Positions 37,501-46,321 of a DNA stretch of 64,000 nt are shown piece after piece (within the stretch, counting starts at the first letter, position 1; the number at the start of each line of letters is the position of its first letter). Origin of the DNA: GCA-2690565 sp002457235 (GTDB lineage: Bacteria; Verrucomicrobiota; Verrucomicrobiia; Opitutales; Coraliomargaritaceae). The stretch spans positions 1 to 64,000 of the forward strand of contig JBJLEZ010000005.1 of the NCBI GenBank assembly GCA_045565695.1. The letters run 5' to 3'. A model generated the notes under the pieces. That model saw only the letters and a program-made list of their open reading frames with translations, had not been told where the DNA came from and did no database searches. A program made the translations under genes and the position numbers.

Positions 37501-37980
37501 ATGGACTCAAAAAAACATTTAGTACTAATATTATGCACAGGTAATACTTGTCGTAGTCCAATGGCTGAATGTTTGCTCAATGCTTCAGCTGAGCAACATC
37601 CTATCTTAAAAAAATTCACCTTCAAATCTGCTGGTGTTTTCGCACAAAATAACCAACTGGCTTCGAGTAATTCCAAAAAAGCGATCGAAAAAAAATCACT
37701 GTCCTTAGAAAACCATCGATCTCAACAACTCACACAAAAACTCATTGATCAATCGTACATGATCTTAGGCATGACCTCATCTCACATTCAGCAGCTTGAA
37801 TTCCAATACGAAAATCTTCCAGTGAAAATTTTCCCTTTTCGTCATTGGCTAAATAGCCATGAGAATGATATTCCAGACCCTTTTGGAGGAAATTTATCTG
37901 AATATCAAAATTGCCTAGAATCGATAGAAGAATCCATTCCTTCCATCGCACACTACCTTGAGAGCCAAAGCCTAGATTAA
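37501..37980 (+). CDS. Low-molecular-weight phosphotyrosine protein phosphatase family
   Basis: The 159-residue protein has the P-loop LCTGNTCRSPMAE at the N-terminus (nucleophile Cys about 12, Arg 18) and the general-acid segment IPDPFGG near residue 125. Members act as protein-tyrosine or protein-arginine phosphatases (YwlE-type, TxR variants). CTGNTCRS with Thr before Cys favours the YwlE-like arginine phosphatase subgroup, as in established work on YwlE, but this is an inference. The start directly abuts the purD stop. It ends one base before the convergent methyltransferase gene. Confidence 0.88.
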   Translation: MDSKKHLVLILCTGNTCRSPMAECLLNASAEQHPILKKFTFKSAGVFAQNNQLASSNSKKAIEKKSLSLENHRSQQLTQKLIDQSYMILGMTSSHIQQLEFQYENLPVKIFPFRHWLNSHENDIPDPFGGNLSEYQNCLESIEESIPSIAHYLESQSLD

Positions 37981-37981
37981 G

Positions 37982-38716
37982 TTATTTCTTTCTTAATATC
38001 CAAAAAGCACAATCGTCAGAAAATTCACGTACATTTGGATCTTCATTGGCAATGATTGAACGTGGTACAACGATCTCTACTTGAAATCCAACATCCTGAA
38101 CCAATGCCTCCATTGATGCTTGATCGGGAACATGAATATAAACATCACCCATATCCGTTGACTCAAAGCGATCCCCAAAATCATCCAAAGATTTTTTTTG
38201 CTCACCTTTTGACCATACTCTTTGTTCTTCAGCCCAATAAGCTTGATATTTAGGATTAGACCTAAGGTGAGAAGTAAAAACAAACAGCCCATCTTTTTTT
38301 AAAACTCTATAGATTTCCTTAAGTGCCAGTATTCGATTAGATTCTTTAGGAATTTGCATTATGCCATTGAAACCGAAAATCACTCCTTCAAATACGCCAT
38401 CTTCAAATTCCAAATTAGTCGCATCGCAGACTCTAAAAGGAAGAGAATATCCCAAACGTTTACTCAAAGCTCTTGCTCTCTGAATCATGTTCTTTGCATA
38501 GTCTGTTGCTAATAAATTCTTATATCCCAACTCATGTAAGCCAAAACTGATACGACCCACCCCACAACCAAGCTCTAAAATAGAATCCTCTAATTTGAAG
38601 ATTTGCTGAAATATCTTTTCTTCAGATTTCCATAAGCCAATCTTTTGCGCAGCTGATTCATAGTGGGCAACTACGGTCTCTGAATTAAAATAGCTCAGTA
38701 CGGTCTCTGTTTTCAT
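37982..38716 (-). CDS. Class I SAM-dependent methyltransferase
   Basis: The 244-residue protein has the SAM-binding motif I ILELGCGVGRIS, with ATDYAKNMIQRA as motif II and EGVIFGFNGIMQIP after it. These place it in the Methyltransf_11/25-like group. The substrate is unknown. It starts 15 bp after the end of the arsR-linked methyltransferase gene and is likely part of that operon. Confidence 0.85.
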   Translation of the reverse strand: MKTETVLSYFNSETVVAHYESAAQKIGLWKSEEKIFQQIFKLEDSILELGCGVGRISFGLHELGYKNLLATDYAKNMIQRARALSKRLGYSLPFRVCDATNLEFEDGVFEGVIFGFNGIMQIPKESNRILALKEIYRVLKKDGLFVFTSHLRSNPKYQAYWAEEQRVWSKGEQKKSLDDFGDRFESTDMGDVYIHVPDQASMEALVQDVGFQVEIVVPRSIIANEDPNVREFSDDCAFWILRKK

Positions 38717-38730
38717 GACTAGTCTGTGAA

Positions 38731-39234
38731 TTAACCTTTAACCGCTGAAGCCAAGATAGTTTGAAAATACGGCTCTTCTGTCTCTTTTGAGACTATATTG
38801 ATTTCAATTTGCTTGAAACCAGCGTCTTTCAGCAATTGATAAAGTTTATTTTGAGAGAACCCCAGCCATACATCCGCATACAACTCTCGTGCTTTTTCAA
38901 AATCATGCTCCAATAAATCAATAATGATGATCCTTCCTTCATCCTCTAAAATCCGATAAGCTTCTTCTACAGCCTTAGCTGGATGATTTGCATGATGCAA
39001 AGCTTGGCTCAGTAAAGCAATATCGACCGACTTGTTTTTCAGCGGCACGCTTTCAATATCCCCAAGTTGATATTCTAAATTCGTCAGACCATTCTTTTTC
39101 GATAAACTCTCACCGAATTCGATCATTTTCGGGGCATTATCGATACAATATACTTTTTCTGCACCTCTAGCTAATAATTGAGAAATCAAACCTTCGCCAG
39201 CACCCAAATCGGCAATTTTCAACTTTGGCGTCAA
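38731..39234 (-). CDS. Methyltransferase half of an ArsR-methyltransferase gene, separated by a frameshift
   Basis: This frame encodes a SAM-dependent methyltransferase domain with motif I KIADLGAGEGLISQLLA, VYCIDNAPKMIE and DIALLSQALHHA. The only starts available are weak (TTG at 39234). The upstream arsR frame runs past this point. Removing one base from the seven-base homopolymer at 39242-39248 (T7 on the coding strand) joins the two as GHFLLYLTPKLKIADLG. That gives a 310-residue ArsR-methyltransferase protein, a known fusion family of normal length. So this is likely the second half of one gene, broken by an indel. Confidence 0.82.
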   Translation of the reverse strand: MTPKLKIADLGAGEGLISQLLARGAEKVYCIDNAPKMIEFGESLSKKNGLTNLEYQLGDIESVPLKNKSVDIALLSQALHHANHPAKAVEEAYRILEDEGRIIIIDLLEHDFEKARELYADVWLGFSQNKLYQLLKDAGFKQIEINIVSKETEEPYFQTILASAVKG

Positions 39235-39664
39235 ATAGAGTAAAAAAATGACCGATTGCTTCCCAACTACGACCAGGACAATAATTTTTGCCTAAGCGTC
39301 CAGCTACAGAATTAAAATATTCTTCAGCAGCTTGCTTACGTTTATTTAAAACTCTTTTGAGATTTTTTTGATCCTCTAAGGCTTCAGCATCTGCTCTAAG
39401 AACACTTAGTACGGAATCAATCAACTTTGCCTTACTAGGATTACAGTTTAGATTAATCGCATAAAACGTCTTTTTTCCTTCTTTACGGTCTATAACTAAA
39501 TCACCCTGTCTTAATAAACTTAGGTGTGATGAAATTCTTGACTGTCCCATATTCATAACCTCTTGCAGTTCAGCCACTGATAATTCCTCATCATTCAAAA
39601 TGATTAAGATGCGTGCTCGAGTTGAGTCCGAAAGCAATTTCATTGTATCCCAAAGTTCTGACAT
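39167..39664 (-). CDS. ArsR-family regulator half of a probable ArsR-methyltransferase fusion
   Basis: The N-terminal 90 residues form an ArsR winged helix: LWDTMKLLSDSTRARILIIL, then LSVAELQEVMNMGQSRISSHL and RKEGKKTFYAI. No metal-ligand Cys cluster (CxC) is visible in helix 3, so it may sense a metabolite and not a metal. After about residue 140 the frame reads a non-conserved tail; the methyltransferase frame is reached only with a one-base shift in the T7 run. ArsR-methyltransferase fusions occur near methionine-cycle genes in other bacteria; none are here. Confidence 0.82.
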   Translation of the reverse strand: MSELWDTMKLLSDSTRARILIILNDEELSVAELQEVMNMGQSRISSHLSLLRQGDLVIDRKEGKKTFYAINLNCNPSKAKLIDSVLSVLRADAEALEDQKNLKRVLNKRKQAAEEYFNSVAGRLGKNYCPGRSWEAIGHFFTLFDAKVENCRFGCWRRFDFSIIS

Positions 39665-39710
39665 AATTTATTTTATTTATTATAGAATCAATTAAACAGA
39701 AATTTGAAAT

Positions 39711-39739
39711 AAAAAAACCCTTATGTTTCCATAAGGGTT
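39711..39739 (-). terminator. Intrinsic terminator of rpsA
   Basis: On the minus strand AACCCTTATG and CATAAGGGTT form a perfect 10-bp stem closed by a GAAA tetraloop and followed by a T-run. It sits 30 bp after the rpsA stop codon. Confidence 0.93.
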
Positions 39740-39768
39740 AAATTTTTTATAAATGAAATAACTACGAA

Positions 39769-41427
39769 TTATTTCGTCGCTTCATCAAGAAGGTCACCAA
39801 GGCTGGTCATATCGCCTGATGCAGAGATGTTATCAAATGCAGCCTGCTCTTTAGCAAGATCTTCTTCGCTATAATTAGCTGCCTTGATAGATAAACCAAT
39901 ACGACGCTCATTTTTATCAATTTTGATAACACGAGAGCTGACAGTATCACCTTCGCTAAGTACATCTTTGATGTTTTCAATACGTTCCTCACTGACTTGA
40001 GAAATGTGGACCAATCCATCTATGTCATTGTCCAACTGAACAAATGCACCATAACTAGTAATCTTAGAAACCTTTGCTTCTATAACATCACCAATCTTGA
40101 AGTGGTTCGCAATTTCTTCCCAAGGATCAGTACTTAACTGTTTAACTCCTAATGAGATTCTTTGAGCATCAATGTCCACATCTAAGACAACTGCCTTAAT
40201 TGGATCACCTTTCTTCAAAACTTCACTTGGGTGATTGATCTTACGAGTCCAGGAAATATCAGAAACATGAATCATACCATCAATACCATCTTCAAGTTCG
40301 ATGAAAGCACCATAAGTTGTCAAGTTTCTCACTTCGCCTTCAATTAACATACCGAGAGGATAGTTAATTTTCGCTGCTTCCCATGGATTTTCTTCAAGTT
40401 GACGAATACCCAGTGATATTTTTTGTTCATCTTTTTGGATTCCTAAGACGACAGCTGATACTTCTTCACCGATCTTCATAACGTCACCGGGCTTAGTGAT
40501 ACGTTTTGTCCATGATAATTCTGTAACGTGAACAAGACCTTCAACTCCTTCTTCGAGTTCAATAAATACACCGTAAGGAACTAAGTTCACCACACGACCA
40601 GTTACTTTTGCACCTAAAGGATATTTATCATCAATGTTCTCCCAAGGATTAGGGTGCAATTGTTTCAATCCAAGAGAAACACGTTCTCTATCTCGATCGA
40701 TTTCAATAATGACTACCTCAATTTCTTCTCCCTGCTTTAGCATTTCACTAGGGTGCTGAATGCGACCCCAAGACATATCAGTAATGTGCAAGAGACCATC
40801 AAGTCCATCCAAGTCAACGAACGCACCATAATCTGTGATGTTCTTAACTTGTCCACGCTGACGATCACCTGGTTTCACTCCATCTAATAAAGCACGGCGC
40901 TTCTCAATTCTTTGTTCTTCAACAAGCTCTCTTCGAGATACTACAATATTTTTTCTCTCAGGATTGATTTTAACGACCTTAAAGTCATAAGTTTGACCCA
41001 CGTACTGTTCTAAATTTTTAGGTGCTTGAACATCAATTTGTGATGTAGGCAAGAAAGAATCGACACCAATTGAAACGATTAAACCACCTTTAACAATTGA
41101 ACGCACTCGTCCTTGTACAATAGATCCTTCTTCGCAAGTTTCAGCGATTTTTTCCCAGTTTTTCTTCTGCTCTGCCTTGTCATATGAAATGACAGGATAG
41201 CCTTCTTTATTTTCAAGTTTTTCAAGATAAACTTCGATTTCGGAATTCACTTCCAATTCACTTGGGTCTACAAATTCATTGATATGAACAACGCCTTCTG
41301 ATTTTCCACCGATATCGACAACAATTTCTGTTGGACGTATTTCAGTGATAATTCCTTTGATAACAGATCCTTCTCTAAGGTTATCAATTTCGCTACCTTT
41401 AAGTAGCTCTTCCATTAACTGACTCAT
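39769..41427 (-). CDS. rpsA: 30S ribosomal protein S1
   Basis: The 552-residue protein contains six S1 RNA-binding domains; the repeats KVTGRVVNLVPYGVFIELEEG and YGAFVDLDGLDGLLHITDMSW are typical. S1 unwinds and captures mRNA for the 30S subunit. That role is central in an organism whose genes lack Shine-Dalgarno sequences. The leader contains two inverted repeats that may control it (separate entry). The gene is transcribed alone, with its own terminator. Confidence 0.96.
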   Translation of the reverse strand: MSQLMEELLKGSEIDNLREGSVIKGIITEIRPTEIVVDIGGKSEGVVHINEFVDPSELEVNSEIEVYLEKLENKEGYPVISYDKAEQKKNWEKIAETCEEGSIVQGRVRSIVKGGLIVSIGVDSFLPTSQIDVQAPKNLEQYVGQTYDFKVVKINPERKNIVVSRRELVEEQRIEKRRALLDGVKPGDRQRGQVKNITDYGAFVDLDGLDGLLHITDMSWGRIQHPSEMLKQGEEIEVVIIEIDRDRERVSLGLKQLHPNPWENIDDKYPLGAKVTGRVVNLVPYGVFIELEEGVEGLVHVTELSWTKRITKPGDVMKIGEEVSAVVLGIQKDEQKISLGIRQLEENPWEAAKINYPLGMLIEGEVRNLTTYGAFIELEDGIDGMIHVSDISWTRKINHPSEVLKKGDPIKAVVLDVDIDAQRISLGVKQLSTDPWEEIANHFKIGDVIEAKVSKITSYGAFVQLDNDIDGLVHISQVSEERIENIKDVLSEGDTVSSRVIKIDKNERRIGLSIKAANYSEEDLAKEQAAFDNISASGDMTSLGDLLDEATK

Positions 41428-41439
41428 AATATAATGTGT

Positions 41440-41507
41440 GTCTTACAATAAGTAAGACGGGTTAAGATTAATATAATTTTCTTTTTATAAATGGTTCCAA
41501 CCATTTA
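41440..41507 (-). promoter_or_regulatory. Two inverted repeats in the rpsA leader
   Basis: Two repeats lie upstream of the rpsA ATG. Nearest the start (13 bp away), GTCTTAC/GTAAGAC pairs around five bases (41440-41458). Further upstream, TAAATGGTT/AACCATTTA pairs around two bases (41488-41507), so it could be a DNA operator or an RNA hairpin. S1 is known to repress its own translation in proteobacteria through leader structure, so an autoregulatory leader is a reasonable inference. Confidence 0.45.
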
Positions 41508-41575
41508 AAGAAGCGTAGATAAGTAGATCAGTCAGACAAATAAGCAAGCTAATAATTCAACCATGGAATTTGGGC

Positions 41576-41612
41576 AAAAAAAGGCGCATTCTCTACCCCT
41601 AAAGAATGCGCC
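41576..41612 (-). terminator. Intrinsic terminator of the lolC-lolD-dciA unit
   Basis: On the minus strand GGCGCATTCT and AGAATGCGCC form a 10-bp GC-rich stem with a T-run of seven after it. It lies 153 bp after the dciA stop codon. Confidence 0.9.
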
Positions 41613-41764
41613 ACCATTATCTACTTTATTTGTTACCCCAAACTCCTTTACAGGAGAAAATTGATAATAACAATTAATAGAAACTCTTAAAGTTACGTTA
41701 TGCAAGTCTTTTTTTTTAAAGAAACAAAAAATTAAGGCCTCGACTCACCAAATCCTGGATGTCT
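41613..41764 (-). other. 3' untranslated stretch between dciA and its terminator
   Basis: This stretch is the gene-free part of a 337-base gap (41428-41764). It has no ORF, but contains a nine-T run (about 41711-41719) and a short CTCC/GGAG hairpin around 41655. It could be a long 3' UTR or a small RNA that uses the terminator at 41576-41612. Nothing more is seen. Confidence 0.3.
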
Positions 41765-42145
41765 TCACAGTATTGTCAATTGCTTTATCCTATGCAAAAA
41801 CTCGTTTTTTTTAAAAATAATCTCAGCACGCAGCGTGGAATTAGTCACAGAAACGATCAAAGTACCTGAATCGGTTAACTTTATCGGGATAGCAGCGCTC
41901 AGAAAAGCTCCCGAAAACGGCTCATCCCAAGATTCCACTAGTACCTGCTCTGGCTTCGGTCGCTCTAAGTCATAGCGTTCAACAAAAAGGACCACGAGAG
42001 TCCTCAATACGTCATCGGATCTTTTTGAGAAAAATTGCAATCTCGATTGGGGACTCCCTAAAAAATTCGCAATAATCGCTTCCTGCTTCTTTAGAAAATG
42101 AATCTGAAGAATTGGCTTTGAGTCATCAGTCCTCAAATGTCCCAT
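41765..42145 (-). CDS. DciA/DUF721-family protein
   Basis: The 126-residue protein ends with the DUF721 pattern GTLIVSVTNSTLRAEIIFKKNEFL. DciA proteins load the replicative helicase in bacteria that lack DnaC/DnaI, as established for the family. The start overlaps the lolD 3' end by 20 bp, so it is part of that unit. This frame is intact although its upstream neighbours are broken. Confidence 0.78.
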   Translation of the reverse strand: MGHLRTDDSKPILQIHFLKKQEAIIANFLGSPQSRLQFFSKRSDDVLRTLVVLFVERYDLERPKPEQVLVESWDEPFSGAFLSAAIPIKLTDSGTLIVSVTNSTLRAEIIFKKNEFLHRIKQLTIL

Positions 42146-42833
42146 TTTTAAGAAACAGCTTGTTTATCTCGTGTGTTGAGCAAAAGTCGGAATTGTGAGT
42201 GACCAAGACCAAACTCTTTTCTCTCCATTTCAACTAATGACAACAACAGTTCCAAAATCTCCTTTGACGAACGGTCGTCTAAATTGCCCGTAGGCTCGTC
42301 AGCAAAAATAATTAGAGGATCACTAGATTAAGGCACGGGCGATGGCGACCCTTTGCTTTTCGCCTCCAGACAAAGTCGCCACAGAATGTTGTTCCCTATC
42401 TTTCAAATGCACCTTTTCTAAATATCTCACTGATTCTCGCATGAATCACATCACGACTCATGTCTTTATAGACCCGATTTTAGCCGACAGGTAGAGAGTT
42501 TTCGTACACCGTTAGATCAGGCACTAAATAAAAAGACTGGAAAACAAAGCCGATAAAAGAGCGTCTCAAACTCGACAACGTACTGGATGATAAGATTATC
42601 AATGGATCGCTCTTTCCATTTGAGTGCTACCCTTATCCAAACAATCCAAGCCCGATAATAAATTTAATAAGGTCGATTTCCCGGATCCCGAATCACCCAT
42701 GATAGAGATACTTTCCCCTTGAGCCAAAGAGAAGTCCAAGCCCTTGATAATGGAAACCTCGTCGTCCCCACTTGTGAAAAGACTTCCACAAGCCTTTGCC
42801 TGAATATTAAAAGATCTCGTTCTGACTACTCAT
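42126..42833 (-). pseudogene. lolD: lolD-type ABC transporter ATP-binding protein, frameshifted (probable sequence errors)
   Basis: Reading the minus strand in changing frames recovers a complete ABC ATPase: Walker A MGDSGSGKSTLLNLLSGLD, Q-loop IGFVFQSFYLVPDLT, signature TLSGGEKQRVAIARAL, Walker B LIIFADEPTGNLD and H-loop LVTHNSDFC. The protein ends KNGTFED, overlapping dciA. The total of 708 bases fits the normal 230-residue length. At least six small indels separate these pieces, so no single frame is open. LolD powers lipoprotein release toward the outer membrane and is usually essential, so errors in the sequence are likelier than decay. Confidence 0.85.
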
Positions 42834-44118
42834 ACCTCAAAGCCTCCGAAGGTTTAAGCTTTGCCGCCTTTAAAGCAGGAACTCAACGCCGCAGAAAATG
42901 AGATGATTGAGGACAAAAGAAGGACCTGGATAAAGATCCTTCCATAAATACTTAACTGGAATTGAATAGAGATCATAGACTCCAAGAAATCGAACATCGT
43001 TACTGTTCATAAGCCATAAATAAGCTCCGAATAAGGCATCCCTATTTTCCAAAACTAAAAAGGCGAAAAGCAATGCCCGAAAGACTCCCGACCAAACCGA
43101 TAAACAAACCCTGTAAGCAAAAACACAAAGCAATCTGCCAAGATTCAGCACCGAGGGCATTCAATAAGCCAATCTCCCGAGTCTTACGAATGACCGAGAG
43201 CGTTAAGGCGACGGCAATGGAAAAAGAGGCCACGAGAATAATGAAAATGATAATAAACGAAATCACCATCTTCTCTTGTTCTAGAATAAACAACAGGTCC
43301 GCATTCATATCCATCCAGTTGTTTACCAATAATGATTCCTCATAATCGCCCACACGATCTTGAAGCAGAGCCTTAGCCGAAACGACCGCCCTTTCGTCGG
43401 TCATCCCACAAATTAATCACAAACCCAGCTAATAGCATTTTCCGCCTCCAATAGATCTTGAGTACCCCCTAATGAACCTAAGACCAAATTTTCATCGAGC
43501 TTTAGGGCTTCCAGCTTTGCAACTAACCCTGCCACTACAAATTCCTTAGGGATATAGCCACTCTTCCTCAGTCAAGTATTCTAAAAGCTTAGGCGAGTAC
43601 AAGGCCACTGCATCCCCGATCTTTACATTGAGTCTTATCTGCTAAAGGGACACCAAGAAAAACTAGTTTCGTCGTTTAATGCACTCATAACTACCCGCGA
43701 CAATAAACTCATCAATCGGTAATGACTAAATCATCAGGGTCCGCTGTTTCGAACATCGATTCCACGGATGTAAGGGAAATGCAGTACTAACCTCGCTCTG
43801 CACCATCAAGATACTTTCAATATAAGGGCTGACCTGTTTTAATTGATTGGATCACTTGAGAGATCTTGAAACAAACCTCCCCACTCTTGGAAGCAACCCA
43901 TCACTCGAATAAATCAGGATATCACCATGCGTCTTTGCCAAATGCCTACGAATGTTCTCCCCGAAAGCCATTCATGACACTTTGCACAATGATCAGAACG
44001 CTGACACGCCTAAAGCCACCCCAATTATTGATATCATTGAAAAATAAGAGATGACCTTCTTAGAAGGGAATAATTGCTTTAAAGCGTAATATAAATACCA
44101 AGGCACGGAGTAGAGCAT
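42826..44118 (-). pseudogene. lolC: lolC/lolE-type lipoprotein-release permease, frameshifted (probable sequence errors)
   Basis: The decoded protein begins MLYSVPWYLYYALKQLFPSKK, then ISIIGVALGVSA and SVMNGFRGE, all typical of LolC/LolE. The FtsX region follows (43042-43404 is open): LEQEKMVISFIIIFIILVA, RKTREIGLLNALGA and LQGLFIGLVGSLSG. The end is ALKAAKLKPSEALRYE. Length 1293 bases matches the family (about 430 residues). At least eight indels break the frame. Its 3' end overlaps lolD by 8 bp. Confidence 0.85.
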
Positions 44119-44249
44119 TTAGAAAAATGAGAATAAGGAAAAGTAAAAAAATTCACCAATTTAAGTATTCTAAATCTTGACCTTGATGCAGGAAAGACTC
44201 TTATAGGGGTCTTCAATATATCAAAAACATAATTTAACCAGTCAATATT

Positions 44250-45284
44250 ATGCCAGTAGCAACACCAAAACAATATGCAGCAATGCTCGATGCAGCTCAA
44301 AAAGGAAACTACGCGTACCCTGCAGTGAACGTGACTTCAATTGCTACAATTAATGCCTCTCTGAAAGCATTTGCCGAAGCAAAATCGGACGGAATCATAC
44401 AGGTTTCTACAGGTGGGGGTGAATTTGCCTCCGGTCTCAGTGTAAAAGATGCCGCCTTCGGAGCGATCGTACTAGCGGAAGCCTGCCATAAGCTGGCGGA
44501 AAAGTATGACATTTTAGTCGCTTTACACACGGACCACTGTCACCCAGAAAAAGTTGAAGGATTTTTAAAACCCTTATTAGAAGCTTCTACGCAAAAGAAT
44601 CGCTGAGGGCAAAGGGCCACTTTTCCAATCACATATGTTCGATGGGTCAATTCTTCCTCTCGAAGAAAACATGAAAATTTCGAAAGAGCTCTTAGCGGAG
44701 TGTGCGGAACTGGATATCATTCTTAGAAATTGAAGCCGGCGTAGTTGGCGGAGAGGAAGACGGACATGATACCTCAGGGCGTTCCAGCGGAAAAACTGTA
44801 CACTACACCCGAAGATATGGTGGAAGTTCATGAATCACTCAACGGAATCGGTCGCTTCTTATTTGCGGCAACTTTTGGAAATGTTCACGGTGCCTATAAG
44901 CCAGGGGCAGTACAATTAAAGCCAAGTATCCTCAAAGATGGACAAGCCGCCGTTGAAGCAAAATATGGGGCAGAGTCTCGCTTTGACTTAGTGTTCCATG
45001 GTGGATCAGGTTCCGACTTAAGTGACATCCGTGAGACTTTAGGCTATGGTGTGGTTAAAATGAATATCGATACCGATACTCAATATGCTTTCACCCGCCC
45101 AGTGGTTACACATATCTGCGAAAACATTGAAGGCGTGCTTAAAATCGAGGACGAGGTCGGTAATAAAAAGACATACGATCCTCGTAGCTACTTGAAAAAG
45201 GGAGAGCAAAATATGTGTCTACGTATGGCTAAAGCCTGTGAAGATTTATGCTCAGACGGAAAAACCATTTTCGGTACCGTCTAA
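44250..45284 (+). pseudogene. fba: Class II fructose-bisphosphate aldolase, frameshifted by three single-base insertions
   Basis: The enzyme cleaves fructose-1,6-bisphosphate in glycolysis and works in reverse in gluconeogenesis. Zinc-site and active-site motifs are all present across frames: ALHTDHCHPEK, FQSHMFDGS, EIEAGVVGGEEDGHD, GNVHGAYKPG and FHGGSGSDLSD. Removing one base near each of 44592, 44728 and 44780 restores a single 344-residue frame (1035 bases less three), the normal class IIA length. None of the three lies in a long homopolymer. The protein is essential in most organisms without another aldolase. Confidence 0.88.
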
Positions 45285-45338
45285 AAGTACAAACGCTTCT
45301 CAAAATCACAGTGCACACATTAAAGCAACTTTCGCTAT

Positions 45339-45966
45339 CTAAGAAAGTGTAGCGTTATTTAATCGTAGTACCCTGCGTCCGTCAAAGGCACTTTTGAGCG
45401 TGCTGGCATCAGCAAAGGTCACCCCGCCACCGCTCGGCAACCCAAAGCCCACTTGCGAAAACCTTATATCTCGGAAAAGCAGAGAGTAGAGTCTTGAATG
45501 TAATGGCACGTCGCATTGCCCTCAATATCATTACTCAAGGCAAAGATCACTTCGTCAATCGAGTCACCGTGCTCAATCCGACTGACTAAGCTTTTAAAAT
45601 TCAAATGCTCAGGCAGTACGCCATGTATTGGAGAAAGTTTCCCCGACAAGACATGGTACAAGCCGTTCCAAGTGCCCGATCGCTCTATGGCCATTAAGTC
45701 CAAAGCATTTTCGACTATGCAAATAGCACATTCTTAATCCTAGATGGAGTTAAGACAGATTTCACAGACACTCTCCCTCACAAAGATTTCCGCAGTCGTC
45801 GCAGGGAGACAATTTCATTTGGGCATCCTCAATGGCTTGTATTAAATCTTTCCCAGACTGCAGCTTTATCCGCGAGCAAGTGAATCGCAATACGCTCGGC
45901 AGAACGATAGCCTAGACCTGGCAATTTCCTGAGATGAGACAAAAGCGTATCATAGGAATTATTCAT
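45339..45966 (-). pseudogene. recR: Recombination protein RecR, frameshifted (probable sequence errors)
   Basis: Decoded on the minus strand, the start MNNSYDTLLSHLRKLPGLGY is followed by RSAERIAIHLL, then the zinc finger (SPCDDCGNLCEGE). The Toprim part has IVENALDLMAIERSG and YHVLSGKLSPIHG, and the end reads GFGLPSGGGVTFADAS. Length 628 bases fits the usual 200 residues. At least four indels interrupt it. RecR with RecO/RecF loads RecA at gaps. It follows ybaB by 12 bp, the usual order. Confidence 0.85.
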
Positions 45967-45978
45967 TGATTCCGGTGA

Positions 45979-46290
45979 TTAAAATAAGCCCGGAATGCCA
46001 CCCATTCCACCGGAAAGAGAACTCATCAACGATTCATTCTTTTCTTTTGATTTTTGGGTCGCTTCCTGAACCGCAGCTAACAAAGTTTCTTGAACAAAAT
46101 CGGCATCCTCCTTGAGAAACTCGGGATCAATTTTGATGGATTTAAATTCACCATGACCCGTTATCTCAATTTCAATGGCACCACCGCCACTTGAAACCTT
46201 AAGAATCGTCTCTGCAAGAGACTCCTGAGCCGCCTGCATTTGCTTCTGCATCTTTTGAGCTTGTTTTAATAATTTTCCAACACCAGCCAT
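45979..46290 (-). CDS. YbaB/EbfC nucleoid-associated protein
   Basis: The 103-residue protein is intact: a start of MAGVGKLLKQAQKMQKQMQAAQE (alpha-helical), a GGAIEIEITGHGEFKSIKIDP core, and a Gly-rich tail (SSLSGGMGGIPGLF). The family binds DNA as a dimer. It precedes recR as in most bacteria, and is the only unbroken gene inside the error-rich patch. Confidence 0.93.
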   Translation of the reverse strand: MAGVGKLLKQAQKMQKQMQAAQESLAETILKVSSGGGAIEIEITGHGEFKSIKIDPEFLKEDADFVQETLLAAVQEATQKSKEKNESLMSSLSGGMGGIPGLF

Positions 46291-46321
46291 AAGAAAAAGA
46301 TTTGCAGAGAGTTCATTTCCG

